NCBI GenBank assembly: GCA_947374445.1 | Contig: CANCBY010000003.1 | Span: forward strand, 1 to 33,624 | Direction: 5' to 3' | DNA from: Pseudobdellovibrionaceae bacterium | GTDB lineage: Bacteria; Bdellovibrionota; Bdellovibrionia; Bdellovibrionales; Bdellovibrionaceae | DNA: 33,624 nucleotides | Shown here: positions 1 through 8,050 of the stretch, one piece after another | How positions within the stretch are numbered: position 1 is the stretch's first letter | Layout of the letters: each line of letters opens with the position of its first letter | Program-made: the position numbers and the translations under genes | Notes under the pieces: generated by a model | What the model was told of the DNA's origin: nothing | Seen by the model: the letters and a program-made list of their open reading frames with translations, nothing else | Database searches by the model: none

Positions 1-380
1 GGCCGGTGAACGAGTGGAGTGTGGGTCGAATTGATCAACTTTTTGCCGTGAACGAGCGGGTGGTGATCGAGATTAAAACAGCAAAGGGTTTGATCTCGGT
101 TGTTTTGGTGGGCGCTACAAATGTTGGCAAGATCAGCTTGAGTTTTGAATCAAAAATTTTGTCGAATCAGACGGGTGCGTCTGAAGGTGCGCCGCAAAAA
201 ATTTCTTATCAGCAACCCATCACTATCAAAAAAGGCGAGGAGCTGGGTGTTTTCCATATGGGGAGCACGGTGATTTTGGTCGGAGCGCCAGGCTTGTTAC
301 GAGATTTGATTAAGCCCTGGTCTGAACAAGGCGCTGCCTTCATCGGTCAGTCAGTAAAAATCGGCGGAGTTCTTTTTTAA
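1..380 (+). CDS. psd: Phosphatidylserine decarboxylase, C-terminal part (5' end outside window)
   Basis: Makes phosphatidylethanolamine from phosphatidylserine at the inner membrane, using a pyruvoyl group created by self-cleavage. The frame is open from the first full codon (base 3). The GTG at base 6 is probably an internal Val in the family's conserved PVN segment, not a start. Seen: NERV, then LVGATNVG, then GEELGVFHMGST. The self-cleavage site is the G-S bond of MGST (usually LGST); the Ser codon is 264-266 and becomes the pyruvoyl N-terminus of the small alpha chain, here about 38 residues. The end of the protein matches the family, so only the N-terminal half is missing. An inverted repeat follows at 398-414. 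Confidence 0.93.
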   Translation, partial: PVNEWSVGRIDQLFAVNERVVIEIKTAKGLISVVLVGATNVGKISLSFESKILSNQTGASEGAPQKISYQQPITIKKGEELGVFHMGSTVILVGAPGLLRDLIKPWSEQGAAFIGQSVKIGGVLF

Positions 381-397
381 GGGACTTGCTTTGTTCC

Positions 398-414
398 GAG
401 TCTATCCTAGACTC
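398..414. terminator. Inverted repeat after psd, possible weak terminator
   Basis: Arms GAGTCTA and TAGACTC pair perfectly around a 3-nt loop, 18 bases after the psd stop. The run of T that would make a classic intrinsic terminator is missing (TTGCATAT follows), so it may be a weak terminator, an mRNA-end stabiliser or an operator. Confidence 0.4.
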
Positions 415-523
415 TTGCATATACTAAAGAGTCCTGGGCAGAAGTATTTCTACCTAGCGAAAAAATCTCCTTCACATCAGACGAATTATGGACGATTATT
501 AGACGATAAAAGGATTCCAAAAT

Positions 524-1555
524 TTGCTTAAATACCATATCACCCCATTTTTACTTGAAAACTTAAAAAAAATTGCAGTCGAGATTGAAATCTTAAATCG
601 AACTACTTTTTCGAACGTCGTTTTACTTGAAATGGAAGCTGAGGCAGATGCTCAATCAACCTATTCCTCCACAAGTATCGAAGGTAACCCCTTACCTTTG
701 ACCGATGTGAAGAAAATTTTAAAAAATAAGCCTAGCCAGATTCGGAGCACCGAACGTGAAGTATTAAATTACAACGAGTCCCTCCTTTGGCTCAAGAAAC
801 TATTAGATACAAAAAAATTCGATTTTAACGCTAAACTTGTTCTTGGCATCCATCAAAGGGTAACTACTGGTCTCTTGCCGAAATCTCAAATCGGAAAATT
901 CAGAGCCGAGCCCGTCTTTGTTAACGACCCTAAACAAAGAAAAACGATTTATTGGCCTCCGGATCAACAGGATGTTCCTGCTTTGATGAAAGATCTTATT
1001 GCATTTGTGTCTAAGAATAGAAACAAAATTGATCCCATAATTCTTGCGGGTCTTTTTCACAGACAGTTCGTGATCATTCATCCGTTTATTGACGGCAATG
1101 GCAGAACTGTTCGACTGGTTACCAAAGCCGTTCTTGCCGATTTAGGAATTGATACTTTTAATTTATTTAGCTTCGAAAATTATTATAATCGAAATGTGAG
1201 TATTTATTTTGAAAAAGTTGGCGTCCGTGGCAATTATTATGACATTTATAAAAGTTTAAGTTTTACGGATTGGCTTGAATACTTCTCTGCAGGAATTCTT
1301 GACGAATTATTGCGAGTGCGAAAGCTCTTAGACAAATCAAAACAACCCACAAGCCCAGAAAAAGAAATTTCTGTTGATCAAGAAAAAATTCTAACTTTCA
1401 TAAAGAAAAATAACTTTATCAAGGATAAAGATTACGCCAAAATCACCACGCGCGCAAAAGCGACGCGGGCATTGGACTTTAAGAAACTAATAGACTTGGG
1501 TCTAATAGAAAAAATGGGGAAAGGCCCCGCCACTTATTACGTGCTAAAAAAATAG
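524..1555 (+). CDS. Fic family protein (class II, N-terminal inhibitory helix, C-terminal winged-helix-like tail)
   Basis: Fic enzymes transfer AMP, or other nucleotide-derived groups, from a nucleotide to hydroxyl side chains of target proteins. The full motif HPFIDGNGRTVR is at residues 186-197 with catalytic His186. An inhibitory motif of the form S-x-x-x-E-G-N is at residues 49-55 (STSIEGN), upstream of the Fic core, which makes this a class II, self-inhibited Fic. The last 55 or so residues resemble a winged helix, as in many stand-alone Fic proteins. The start is TTG at 524: AAAGGA lies 9-10 bases upstream, there is no nearby in-frame ATG, and a stop sits at 500-502. No antitoxin-like partner gene is adjacent. 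The gene is rich in AAA and TTT codons compared with fabH, which may hint at transfer. The target cannot be told from sequence. Confidence 0.9.
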   Translation: MLKYHITPFLLENLKKIAVEIEILNRTTFSNVVLLEMEAEADAQSTYSSTSIEGNPLPLTDVKKILKNKPSQIRSTEREVLNYNESLLWLKKLLDTKKFDFNAKLVLGIHQRVTTGLLPKSQIGKFRAEPVFVNDPKQRKTIYWPPDQQDVPALMKDLIAFVSKNRNKIDPIILAGLFHRQFVIIHPFIDGNGRTVRLVTKAVLADLGIDTFNLFSFENYYNRNVSIYFEKVGVRGNYYDIYKSLSFTDWLEYFSAGILDELLRVRKLLDKSKQPTSPEKEISVDQEKILTFIKKNNFIKDKDYAKITTRAKATRALDFKKLIDLGLIEKMGKGPATYYVLKK

Positions 1556-1628
1556 ATTTTATTTGAGCTTAAAATCTAGTCGGTCTAAAAGAATTTCCAT
1601 TTCCTGCGGTTAAAAGAAAATATGGGCG

Positions 1629-2639
1629 TTAATACCGAAACACAGCTGCGGCCCACGTGAATCCCGCGCCGAATGCAGAAATCCCGATAAGTTGTCCGCG
1701 CTTGAGTTTACCCTCTTTGAGCGCATCCCACATTCCGAGTGGAATGGTGGCAGCAGTGGTATTGCCATATTTTTGAATGGTGTTGTGCATGCGTTCGGGC
1801 TTTAGTCCTAAACTCTCGGCCACGTGATCTGAGATTCTTAAGTTGGCTTGATGAAAAAAGAATAAATCAATTTGCTCAAGACCTGTGTTGGCAAGAGCGC
1901 AGGCTTCTTTCATCACCTCTGGCATTTTAGTAACAGCATGGCTGAACACATGTCTTGCATTCATATGAAGATAAACAAGACCGTCTTCTTCCATTTTAGG
2001 TATGATCCGCGCAGCACCGAGGGCGGTTCCAGGGGCAGGAATCCAAAGCTCTTTGGCAAAAGAGCCGTCCGCATGAAGCACGGTTGAGTGAATGTAAGAA
2101 TCCTTGGCTTTGTCTTTTACTTCAGTGGCTTTGATAATCGCAGCACCGGCTCCATCTGCAAAAATAACAGAGACGGCGCGTCCCCTGGGAGTCATATCCA
2201 AAAGTTTTGATTGGATCTCAACTCCAACGAGCAGAATGCATTTTTTGTGACCGGTCTTGATAAATTGATCTGCTAGCGAAAGGCCATACACAAATCCTGA
2301 GCAAGCTTGTTTGACTTCAAAATAGGGAACACCCGGAAGACCGAGCTTCGCTTGCAGAAAACAGCCGCCACCGGGAATGTCATGATCGGGAGTGCTGCTG
2401 GCCATGATTATCATGTCGATCTCAGTAAGAGCTATGCCTGCATCAACAATGGCTCTTTGCGCAGCTTCGAGAGCTAAATCTGAAGTGCCCACATCTGGCG
2501 CTGCCCAATGGCGTGTGACAATGCCTGTGCGCTGTTGAATCCACTCGTCTGTAGTATCAAGAATTTTTTCGAGCTCTTTGTTGTGCACAGCACGTGGGGG
2601 AACATAGCCGCCAAGCCCTGCGATGTGAGCAGCTAACAT
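1629..2639 (-). CDS. fabH: Beta-ketoacyl-ACP synthase III (KAS III)
   Basis: Starts fatty acid synthesis by condensing acetyl-CoA (or a branched acyl-CoA) with malonyl-ACP in the cytoplasm. The catalytic triad is complete: Cys113 in KQACSGFVYGL, His263 in FFHQANLRI and Asn293 in YGNTTAATIP. DTTDEWIQQRTGI near residue 28 and the closing GAGFTWAAAVFRY are also typical. The ATG at 2639 is chosen because AGGA sits 7 bases upstream; a TTG at 2666 would add nine residues that do not look like the family. The resulting 336 residues fit KAS III (about 317-335). It is isolated from other fab genes and lies 65 bases downstream of the QueD-like gene on the same strand, so co-transcription is possible. 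Confidence 0.96.
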   Translation of the reverse strand: MLAAHIAGLGGYVPPRAVHNKELEKILDTTDEWIQQRTGIVTRHWAAPDVGTSDLALEAAQRAIVDAGIALTEIDMIIMASSTPDHDIPGGGCFLQAKLGLPGVPYFEVKQACSGFVYGLSLADQFIKTGHKKCILLVGVEIQSKLLDMTPRGRAVSVIFADGAGAAIIKATEVKDKAKDSYIHSTVLHADGSFAKELWIPAPGTALGAARIIPKMEEDGLVYLHMNARHVFSHAVTKMPEVMKEACALANTGLEQIDLFFFHQANLRISDHVAESLGLKPERMHNTIQKYGNTTAATIPLGMWDALKEGKLKRGQLIGISAFGAGFTWAAAVFRY

Positions 2640-2704
2640 AGTGGAGTCCTGTGTGTGCAAAGACAAAGATGAATGTTCATCCTCGTATCATGACGTCTTT
2701 GCTA

Positions 2705-3073
2705 TTATTTTTCAAGTGCAGGGTAACTGCATTCGGTGAGGGGTGTTTCTGCCACAGTGATTCGTTTTAGCATCGGCAAGACCTTTTGGCCGCGGTCAAA
2801 AAGCCACAGGCAGAGATTTTCGGAGGTCGGGTTTTCTAGACCTTGGACTTCGTTAAGAACGTGATGATCGAGTTGTTGAAGCAGAGGGCGGACGAGTTTT
2901 TCAATATCATTGTAATCGATCACCCAGCCAAGCTTAGGATCGGTTTCGCCGACCAATGTGAGCGTGATTTTAAAACTATGGCCATGCATGCGAGAGCAAG
3001 GATGTGAGGAGGGAAGGTGTGGCAAAAAACGAGCCGATTCAATTTGAAAATGCTGTTTCAGTTCTAATTTCAT
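2705..3073 (-). CDS. queD: 6-carboxy-5,6,7,8-tetrahydropterin synthase (QueD-type)
   Basis: QueD converts dihydroneopterin triphosphate to 6-carboxytetrahydropterin, the second step of queuosine (preQ0) synthesis. The protein aligns with the family from end to end: SSHPCSRMHGHSF holds the catalytic Cys26 and the Zn ligands His30 and His32, LDHHVLN the catalytic Asp69 and His70, and GLENPTSE follows. The segment that reads EAAH in E. coli QueD reads ESAR here, so the first Zn-ligand His is Arg15 (codon CGT). The 122-residue length is normal. The ATG at 3073 follows AAGGA with a 5-base gap; longer upstream frames run into the divergent gene and are rejected. Only 15 bases separate it from that divergent PTPS-fold paralogue. 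QueD is the likeliest name, but the Arg15 change leaves some doubt about Zn binding. Confidence 0.86.
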   Translation of the reverse strand: MKLELKQHFQIESARFLPHLPSSHPCSRMHGHSFKITLTLVGETDPKLGWVIDYNDIEKLVRPLLQQLDHHVLNEVQGLENPTSENLCLWLFDRGQKVLPMLKRITVAETPLTECSYPALEK

Positions 3074-3088
3074 GCTAATCCTTATGTT

Positions 3089-3580
3089 ATGAAAAACCAT
3101 ACGACATTGCATCTGTATAAGCAAAACTTCAAATTTTCTTCGGCTCATTTTTTGATTTTTGACGAAAAAAATGCCGAAAAATTGCATGGCCATAATTATC
3201 AAGTCAGAGTCGATTTGGCGGTGCCACCTGAGGACGCAGAGGCCAAAGCTCGAGGCTATTTTGTTGATTTCAACGTGTTCAAAACATTTATCAAATCCAA
3301 GCTTGATGAGTGGGACGAGCATTTACTTTTGCCAGCGCTTCATCCAGAGATGAAAGTAGCTACGAGCGGTGATTCCTTAGAAGTTAAATTTCGCGAACGC
3401 TTTTATGTTTTTCCAGAGAACGAAGTCCTTTTAATTCCTGTGACAAATACTTCGGTGGAGCAGATGTCGCGACTCTTGGCGGCTGAGTTTTTTACTGAAT
3501 TCAAAAAGTATGGTGTGCAGCAGGTCCGAGTGAGAGTCGAAGAGACCCGAGGTCAGGCCGCAAGCACGGTTGCTAGTTAG
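3089..3580 (+). CDS. PTPS-fold pterin enzyme paralogue with altered catalytic residues
   Basis: A 163-residue member of the 6-pyruvoyltetrahydropterin synthase/QueD superfamily. The three Zn-ligand histidines are present: His20 in FSSAH, and His33 and His35 in LHGHNY. The pterin-anchoring Glu is probably in RVEETRG near the C-terminus. The position of the catalytic Cys, four before the HGH motif, is Ala29, and the Asp-His pair of the family (DHH) reads DEH, so the catalytic His is replaced by Glu. Glu30 lies next to the lost Cys, which recalls PTPS-III enzymes where a Glu replaces that Cys and folate precursors are made; this parallel is inference. The longer internal segment and VFPENEVLLIPVTNTS match a long-form bacterial subgroup. 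The ATG at 3089 has no clear ribosome site. Divergent from queD. Confidence 0.8.
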   Translation: MKNHTTLHLYKQNFKFSSAHFLIFDEKNAEKLHGHNYQVRVDLAVPPEDAEAKARGYFVDFNVFKTFIKSKLDEWDEHLLLPALHPEMKVATSGDSLEVKFRERFYVFPENEVLLIPVTNTSVEQMSRLLAAEFFTEFKKYGVQQVRVRVEETRGQAASTVAS

Positions 3581-3861
3581 TGGTTTGCGAGCGCGCGGGA
3601 CTGGCAGGAAGTTCGGCCTTGATTTTATAGTCCCAAAAACAGATCAAGCCACAGCGGAATTTCGAGCTTGCTGTGGGCCGGGACATTATGACTCGTTTCA
3701 TCGAGAGCCTGATGCGGTTTAAGAGGTTTTGAGAGCCACAAGGTTTGCTCGTCCTCGCTCGGGTTTTCAACCAATAGTCTTTCGTCTGGATAGACCAACA
3801 GCTGAAAGACCAAAGGCCATGAGTCTAGTTTTAGGGCTCGTGGACTTTGGTTATCATCTGG
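3573..3861 (-). pseudogene. Possible decayed or frameshifted small gene
   Basis: The 330-base stretch between the PTPS-like gene and feoA holds no clear intact gene. On the minus strand a frame is open from about 3861 to a TAA at 3625; its product contains SWPLVFQLLVYPDERLLVEN and ends IPLWLDLFLGL. It has no ATG and no clear ribosome site; the only start candidates are TTG codons such as 3813. A second minus frame overlaps it and continues to a stop at 3573. The amino-acid mix looks coding-like, so this may be a gene remnant broken by a frameshift or an unusual small gene. Not recognised. A weak TTATCAT sequence at 3851-3857 is too degenerate to call a Fur box. Confidence 0.25.
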
Positions 3862-3929
3862 TTTTCAATAGTTAAAAAAGATTAAAAACCCTACCCAGGT
3901 CTAGCTTAGATTTGATATTTTCCCATGCG

Positions 3930-4169
3930 ATGAAAAAGGCTTCTGTTCCTCCTAAAGGTAAATATATTGCCGGTGATTTTGAGATTACCGGATACAACGG
4001 CGACCAGCAGTTGATTGAGCGTTTGAAAGAACTCGGCCTCTCTCAGGGGCTAAAAATCAGCCTTGTTGGCCGCGCACCATTTTTGGGGCCCTTGCTATTT
4101 CGTTTGGGAGCGATGGTTTTAGCTCTGCGTGAAGAGGAGGCTGCATGTCTGAACTTGAAACATCTTTGA
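3930..4169 (+). CDS. feoA: Ferrous iron transport protein A
   Basis: A small SH3-like cytoplasmic protein that supports FeoB in Fe2+ uptake. Seen: a 79-residue protein with GDFEITGYNG, then RLKELGLSQGLKISLVGRAP, then GAMVLALREEEAACL, which is the usual FeoA layout (positive-charge loop, LGL turn, closing strand). The ATG at 3930 is preferred to the in-frame TTG at 3912, since family members begin near this point, though neither has a strong ribosome site. The end overlaps the start of feoB by 25 bases, so the two are translationally coupled. Its upstream region is AT-rich without a convincing Fur box. Confidence 0.9.
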   Translation: MKKASVPPKGKYIAGDFEITGYNGDQQLIERLKELGLSQGLKISLVGRAPFLGPLLFRLGAMVLALREEEAACLNLKHL

Positions 4170-6076
4170 GCCTGCAGAAAAATCAAGAAAAGATCGAAGT
4201 CGTCGCCCTCGTTGGAGCTCCTAATTCTGGCAAAACGACCCTTTACAACTGGCTGACTAATTCTAAATTTAAAACTGTGAATTATCCGGGCGCTACGGTT
4301 GAGTACTCATTGGGTTCCTTGGGCCCTCAATATGGCGAATCGTTTTTGGTTATGGACACGCCTGGGACTTACAGTTTGTTTCCAAAAGGCGCTGATGAAG
4401 AAGTCACAGTCAAGGCTTTGCTTGAGCACCCAGAATATGGACCACTAAAAAAAGTGATTGTCGTCATTGATGGCACTCAGCTGGCTCGGCATATTTTGCT
4501 CGCAAAGCAAATCCGTGAGTCGGGATTTGGCTTTGTGATCGCAGTGACGATGTCAGATCTTTTACGCCGAAGTCATGTTAAAATTGATCTTGAAGTTTTG
4601 CGACAAGAGTTTGGCTGCCCCGTGGTTTTGATTGAAGGCCTTTTAGGCGGCGGTGTTTCTGAGCTAGCCCAAGGCGTGCGCCAAATTACCGGCAAGTCAG
4701 GAACTCGACTTGCAAATTGGAGTGACGCTACATTAAGTGATAAACTCAACAGAGCAGATGAAATCAGCGCCCGAGTTTTGGGTGGTGCGAATACGAATAA
4801 AATATACGAAATGACGGCAAAGCTTGATCGTGTGCTCTTGCATCCGGTCTTTGGCATTTTTATTTTTGTTGGAATTATGCTGGGACTTTTTAGCTCTATC
4901 TTTTGGATGGCAAAGCCATTTATGGAGTGGGTCGACTTTGCATTTGAAAGCCTCAATCAATTTGTATTGAAGCTTGGCCCCGATCAACTTTGGGCCGATT
5001 TTTTGGGGCAAGGTTTGATCAAAAGCTTTGGCGCGGTGATGATTTTTGTGCCGCAAATTTTTATTTTGTTTTTTGGCATTAGTTTACTTGAAAGCAGTGG
5101 CTACTTGGCGCGTGCGGCGACGCTGATTGATAAGCCTTTTTCACGCCTGGGGATGAGCGGTCGCTCTTTTGTGCCGATTCTTTCAGGCTTTGCTTGTGCC
5201 GTTCCGGCCCTCATGGCAACAAGAAATATCAGTTCGGCGCGAGATCGGTGGATTACAAATTTTATTATTCCGTTGATGACCTGTTCGGCAAGGCTTCCGG
5301 TTTATGCTCTTTTGCTGTCATTTCTGTTTTTGCATGAACCTGCATGGAAGGCAGGAGCTGTCCTCGCTGGGCTCTATCTTGGATCTTTAATTTTAGGAAC
5401 GATAACAGCTGCAATACTAAATAGTTTCATTAAAAAAACGGGGGCCTCATTATTTATGATGGAGCTTCCGATGTACCGGCGCCCGGTATGGAAGACTTTA
5501 CTGGCCTCGACAATGCAAAGAACTTGGTCTTACGTGAAGCGCGCAGGACCGATGATATTTATTTTTTCGACGATTGTTTGGATCGGAACAACTTTTCCTC
5601 GCAATTTTAATCGCAATGAAGAAAAAAATCCGCAAGCTCAGTTGGCGCAATCTTACTTGGGACGAGCAGGGCACGTGATCGAGCCGATTTTTACTCCAAT
5701 GGGTGGCGATTGGCGAACGGGTGTGGGCCTTCTTTCAGCCTTTGCCGCGCGTGAGACTTTTGTATCGTCTCTGGCAGTGCTTTTTGGTGCAGGCGAAGCT
5801 GAAGGTGCTGCAGAGGGGGATCAGAGTCAGGGATTGTTGCTGGCTATGAACGAGGCCAAGGCGCCTTCAGGAGAAAAGCTATTCACCGTTTCATCAGTTT
5901 TAGGCTTGATTGTATTTTTTGCGATTGCGATGCAGTGTTTGTCGACCTTTGCAATGGCCGCCAAAGAGACTAAGTCGATGAAATTCGCATGGGCCCAGTT
6001 GGTTATTTATAATATCGTGGCATATGTTTTGTCGGTAGGTTTGGTGCAAGGTCTTCGTGCATTGGGTGTGGCCTAG
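4145..6076 (+). CDS. feoB: Ferrous iron transporter B
   Basis: Inner-membrane Fe2+ transporter with an N-terminal G domain. G1 is GAPNSGKT at residues 24-31, G3 is DTPG at 71-74, and G4 reads TMSD at 135-138 instead of NxxD. A GDI-like linker follows, then a membrane domain with two Gate regions: SGFACAVPALMATRNI around residue 351 carries the conserved Cys, and the second lies around GDWRTGVGLLSAFAARETF. At 643 residues it is shorter than E. coli FeoB (773) but in the range of many bacterial FeoB proteins; the long C-terminal cytoplasmic tail is absent. The ATG at 4145 is preceded by AGGAGG inside feoA. No feoC follows. It ends facing the glycosyltransferase fusion gene. Confidence 0.96.
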   Translation: MSELETSLSLQKNQEKIEVVALVGAPNSGKTTLYNWLTNSKFKTVNYPGATVEYSLGSLGPQYGESFLVMDTPGTYSLFPKGADEEVTVKALLEHPEYGPLKKVIVVIDGTQLARHILLAKQIRESGFGFVIAVTMSDLLRRSHVKIDLEVLRQEFGCPVVLIEGLLGGGVSELAQGVRQITGKSGTRLANWSDATLSDKLNRADEISARVLGGANTNKIYEMTAKLDRVLLHPVFGIFIFVGIMLGLFSSIFWMAKPFMEWVDFAFESLNQFVLKLGPDQLWADFLGQGLIKSFGAVMIFVPQIFILFFGISLLESSGYLARAATLIDKPFSRLGMSGRSFVPILSGFACAVPALMATRNISSARDRWITNFIIPLMTCSARLPVYALLLSFLFLHEPAWKAGAVLAGLYLGSLILGTITAAILNSFIKKTGASLFMMELPMYRRPVWKTLLASTMQRTWSYVKRAGPMIFIFSTIVWIGTTFPRNFNRNEEKNPQAQLAQSYLGRAGHVIEPIFTPMGGDWRTGVGLLSAFAARETFVSSLAVLFGAGEAEGAAEGDQSQGLLLAMNEAKAPSGEKLFTVSSVLGLIVFFAIAMQCLSTFAMAAKETKSMKFAWAQLVIYNIVAYVLSVGLVQGLRALGVA

Positions 6077-6093
6077 TAAGTTAAAAGCTTACT
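6075..6093. terminator. Hairpin shared by the ends of feoB and the fusion gene
   Basis: Arms AGTAAG and CTTACT pair around a 7-nt loop and span the stop codons of two convergent genes. The stem is short and there is no clear T run, so a bidirectional terminator is only possible. Confidence 0.35.
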
Positions 6094-7933
6094 GTCGGCG
6101 CTTCAGCCAAAAGTAAAGTCGATACCAAATTGATATTTTTTTTCTTAGCTGAGCAGGACCATCTTCAGGAAAAATGTTCACGCGAAAAAGAGACCATGGG
6201 TTTTCACTGAGATCTAATCCACCACGATCTGTATTCACGGCGAAAGCGTAACCAGCTCCACGCGCGAGGCTTGGCAGCCTGGGATCGATTTCGCCAAATG
6301 GATATGCAAAGCTGATGACTTGGGTTTGTAGATCTTTCTCCAGTGCTGCTTTTGAACTCAGCAGCTGACGAAAGACCTCTTGGTCATTGGCTTTAGGCAA
6401 GCTTAAGTGATTGATGCCATGGCTGCCAATTTCGAAAACTCCGGAGTGAGCTAATTTAATTTTTTGCTCAAGACTCATCAGTTGATGAGCGCCTTCAGCT
6501 GGGTGCCGCTGATCTTTTTCTGGTAATAAGTCCCAAGTGTTTTCGGTGATAGCATGATCAGAAAGTAAAAAAATAGTGGCTCGCATTCTAAATTCTTTGA
6601 GCAATGGCATTGCATTTTCGAGATTGTCGACGTAGCCGTCATCAAAGGTCAAAAGCAAAGGCTTTGACGGGAATTCACGATAACTTTTTTGGCCCAACCA
6701 AAAGGGGAGCAAATCAGAAAAGGTCAAAGTGTTTCGCTTTTGCTTTTTAAAAAACTCAAGATGTTTTCTAAAATTTTCTTTTGTCACGAAGATGCGATGA
6801 CGAGTGGTGATCTCTTGGTCGGGAATTTTGTGATACATCAAGATAGGAATCCAGCGCGGAGTATTGCGTTTAAAAATCGCCGATCTATATGTTTCAATAA
6901 TTAAGGGTAAGATTTGTTCTGAGCTAAAATTTAAAATGACTTGATCGCGAAGGCTTTGTCTTTCATTTGGACTCAGCGGATTTTGAAGAGCGCTATCAAG
7001 CCCTGCAATAAGACGCTGGCTATCTGTGTCTGTTGTGGCTCCTACAGCGATATCTCCAAAATTACTGGCTAGAGCTTGCGAGAAGTTTTTCATGGTAATT
7101 AGCCCCAGGCTTTCGGCCTCTCCAAAGCCGATCACTTGTACTCCGGTGAGAAGCGATTCCATCGCTACTCGGCCGGCAGCAAGAACAGTGTGATATTTTC
7201 GAAGGTGAGACTTAAGATCTTTAACCTCTCCAAGAACTTGCACGCGGTGGCCCAAGGCGCGGAGCTGGCGTAAAAAATCCTCTCCCCAATTTTCGGGTTG
7301 AGCAGCGATGAGATCAAACTCGATTTCAGGGTGATTTCTTAAATAGTTAAAAAAACCGTTGGTAAAAAATTCGCGCAGGCGCTCTCCTTTGGGGCCTGTG
7401 GAACGGCCGACAAAAGCCCAGCGAATTTTATGAGAAAGTTCAGGCTGAAAATGAAACTCAGAGGTTGTGAAGGAATTTCTTAATAGACGTAAACTTCGCT
7501 TTGAGATTCTGAACTCATTCTCAAACTGTGGAAACAAATTTTCGCAAATCAATATTTTGTACTCGCCGTAACTGTCAAAAATTTTTTTACTCCATGACGA
7601 GTGCTGCTTGCCATGAACTGTCGTGACCATGGCAACATGCAGGCCTTTGCGGGCCCATGTGGCGTGGCGGACGGCGCCGCGCGAATGGCAATGAATCACA
7701 TCAATTTCATGAGTTTTCAAAAAGTTTCGCAATTTGAAAAACAAATTTATTTTATTTTTGAAACTACTTTTAGATAATGGAAGTGACGTCCATGGAACTT
7801 TGAGGGGGACATGTATCTGATCGGATATAACAAAAACTTGGTGACCTTCGCTCTGCTGCGAGTGAATAAGCTGTTGAGCGTAGACCTCGGCGCCGGTGAG
7901 TTGAGTTTGGGATAGCAGATGCAAGATCTTCAT
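6089..7933 (-). CDS. GT4-like glycosyltransferase fused to NodB-type polysaccharide deacetylase
   Basis: One 614-residue protein with two enzyme-like halves. Residues 1-350 look like a GT-B glycosyltransferase of family 4: LLSQTQLTGAEVYAQQL at the N-terminus, TTVHGKQHSSW, AFVGRSTGPKG around 173-183 and the acceptor/donor loop GRVAMESLLTGVQVIGFGEAE at about 254-273. Residues 360-610 are a CE4/NodB deacetylase: MYHKIP at 366-371, catalytic/metal motif TFDDGY at 429-434, metal motif SHGINH at 504-509 and YPFGE at 544-548. No signal peptide or membrane segment is evident, so it probably acts on a cytoplasmic sugar precursor. Substrate unknown; cell-surface polysaccharide or lipopolysaccharide synthesis is the natural guess. 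It stands alone, convergent with feoB and divergent from the small gene at 8051. Confidence 0.88.
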   Translation of the reverse strand: MKILHLLSQTQLTGAEVYAQQLIHSQQSEGHQVFVISDQIHVPLKVPWTSLPLSKSSFKNKINLFFKLRNFLKTHEIDVIHCHSRGAVRHATWARKGLHVAMVTTVHGKQHSSWSKKIFDSYGEYKILICENLFPQFENEFRISKRSLRLLRNSFTTSEFHFQPELSHKIRWAFVGRSTGPKGERLREFFTNGFFNYLRNHPEIEFDLIAAQPENWGEDFLRQLRALGHRVQVLGEVKDLKSHLRKYHTVLAAGRVAMESLLTGVQVIGFGEAESLGLITMKNFSQALASNFGDIAVGATTDTDSQRLIAGLDSALQNPLSPNERQSLRDQVILNFSSEQILPLIIETYRSAIFKRNTPRWIPILMYHKIPDQEITTRHRIFVTKENFRKHLEFFKKQKRNTLTFSDLLPFWLGQKSYREFPSKPLLLTFDDGYVDNLENAMPLLKEFRMRATIFLLSDHAITENTWDLLPEKDQRHPAEGAHQLMSLEQKIKLAHSGVFEIGSHGINHLSLPKANDQEVFRQLLSSKAALEKDLQTQVISFAYPFGEIDPRLPSLARGAGYAFAVNTDRGGLDLSENPWSLFRVNIFPEDGPAQLRKKISIWYRLYFWLKRRQ

Positions 7934-8050
7934 GACTCTGAGCTTGCGCGCAGGTCATTCTTAAGTCAAGATTTCGGGGGTGCCTGGTTGTCAGTAGCAG
8001 CGAGGTTTAGTCATAGATTTTTTAGATCCTGGCTTAAATGTGGGGGCATT

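Noticed and set aside
3074..3322. N-terminal extension of the QueD-like protein by 83 residues
   Set aside because: It overlaps the divergent PTPS-fold gene on the other strand; ATG 3073 has a good ribosome site and matches the family start.
3842..3860. Fur box upstream of feoA
   Set aside because: Only the TTATCAT core matches; about 11 of 19 positions agree with the consensus, which is weak in AT-rich sequence.
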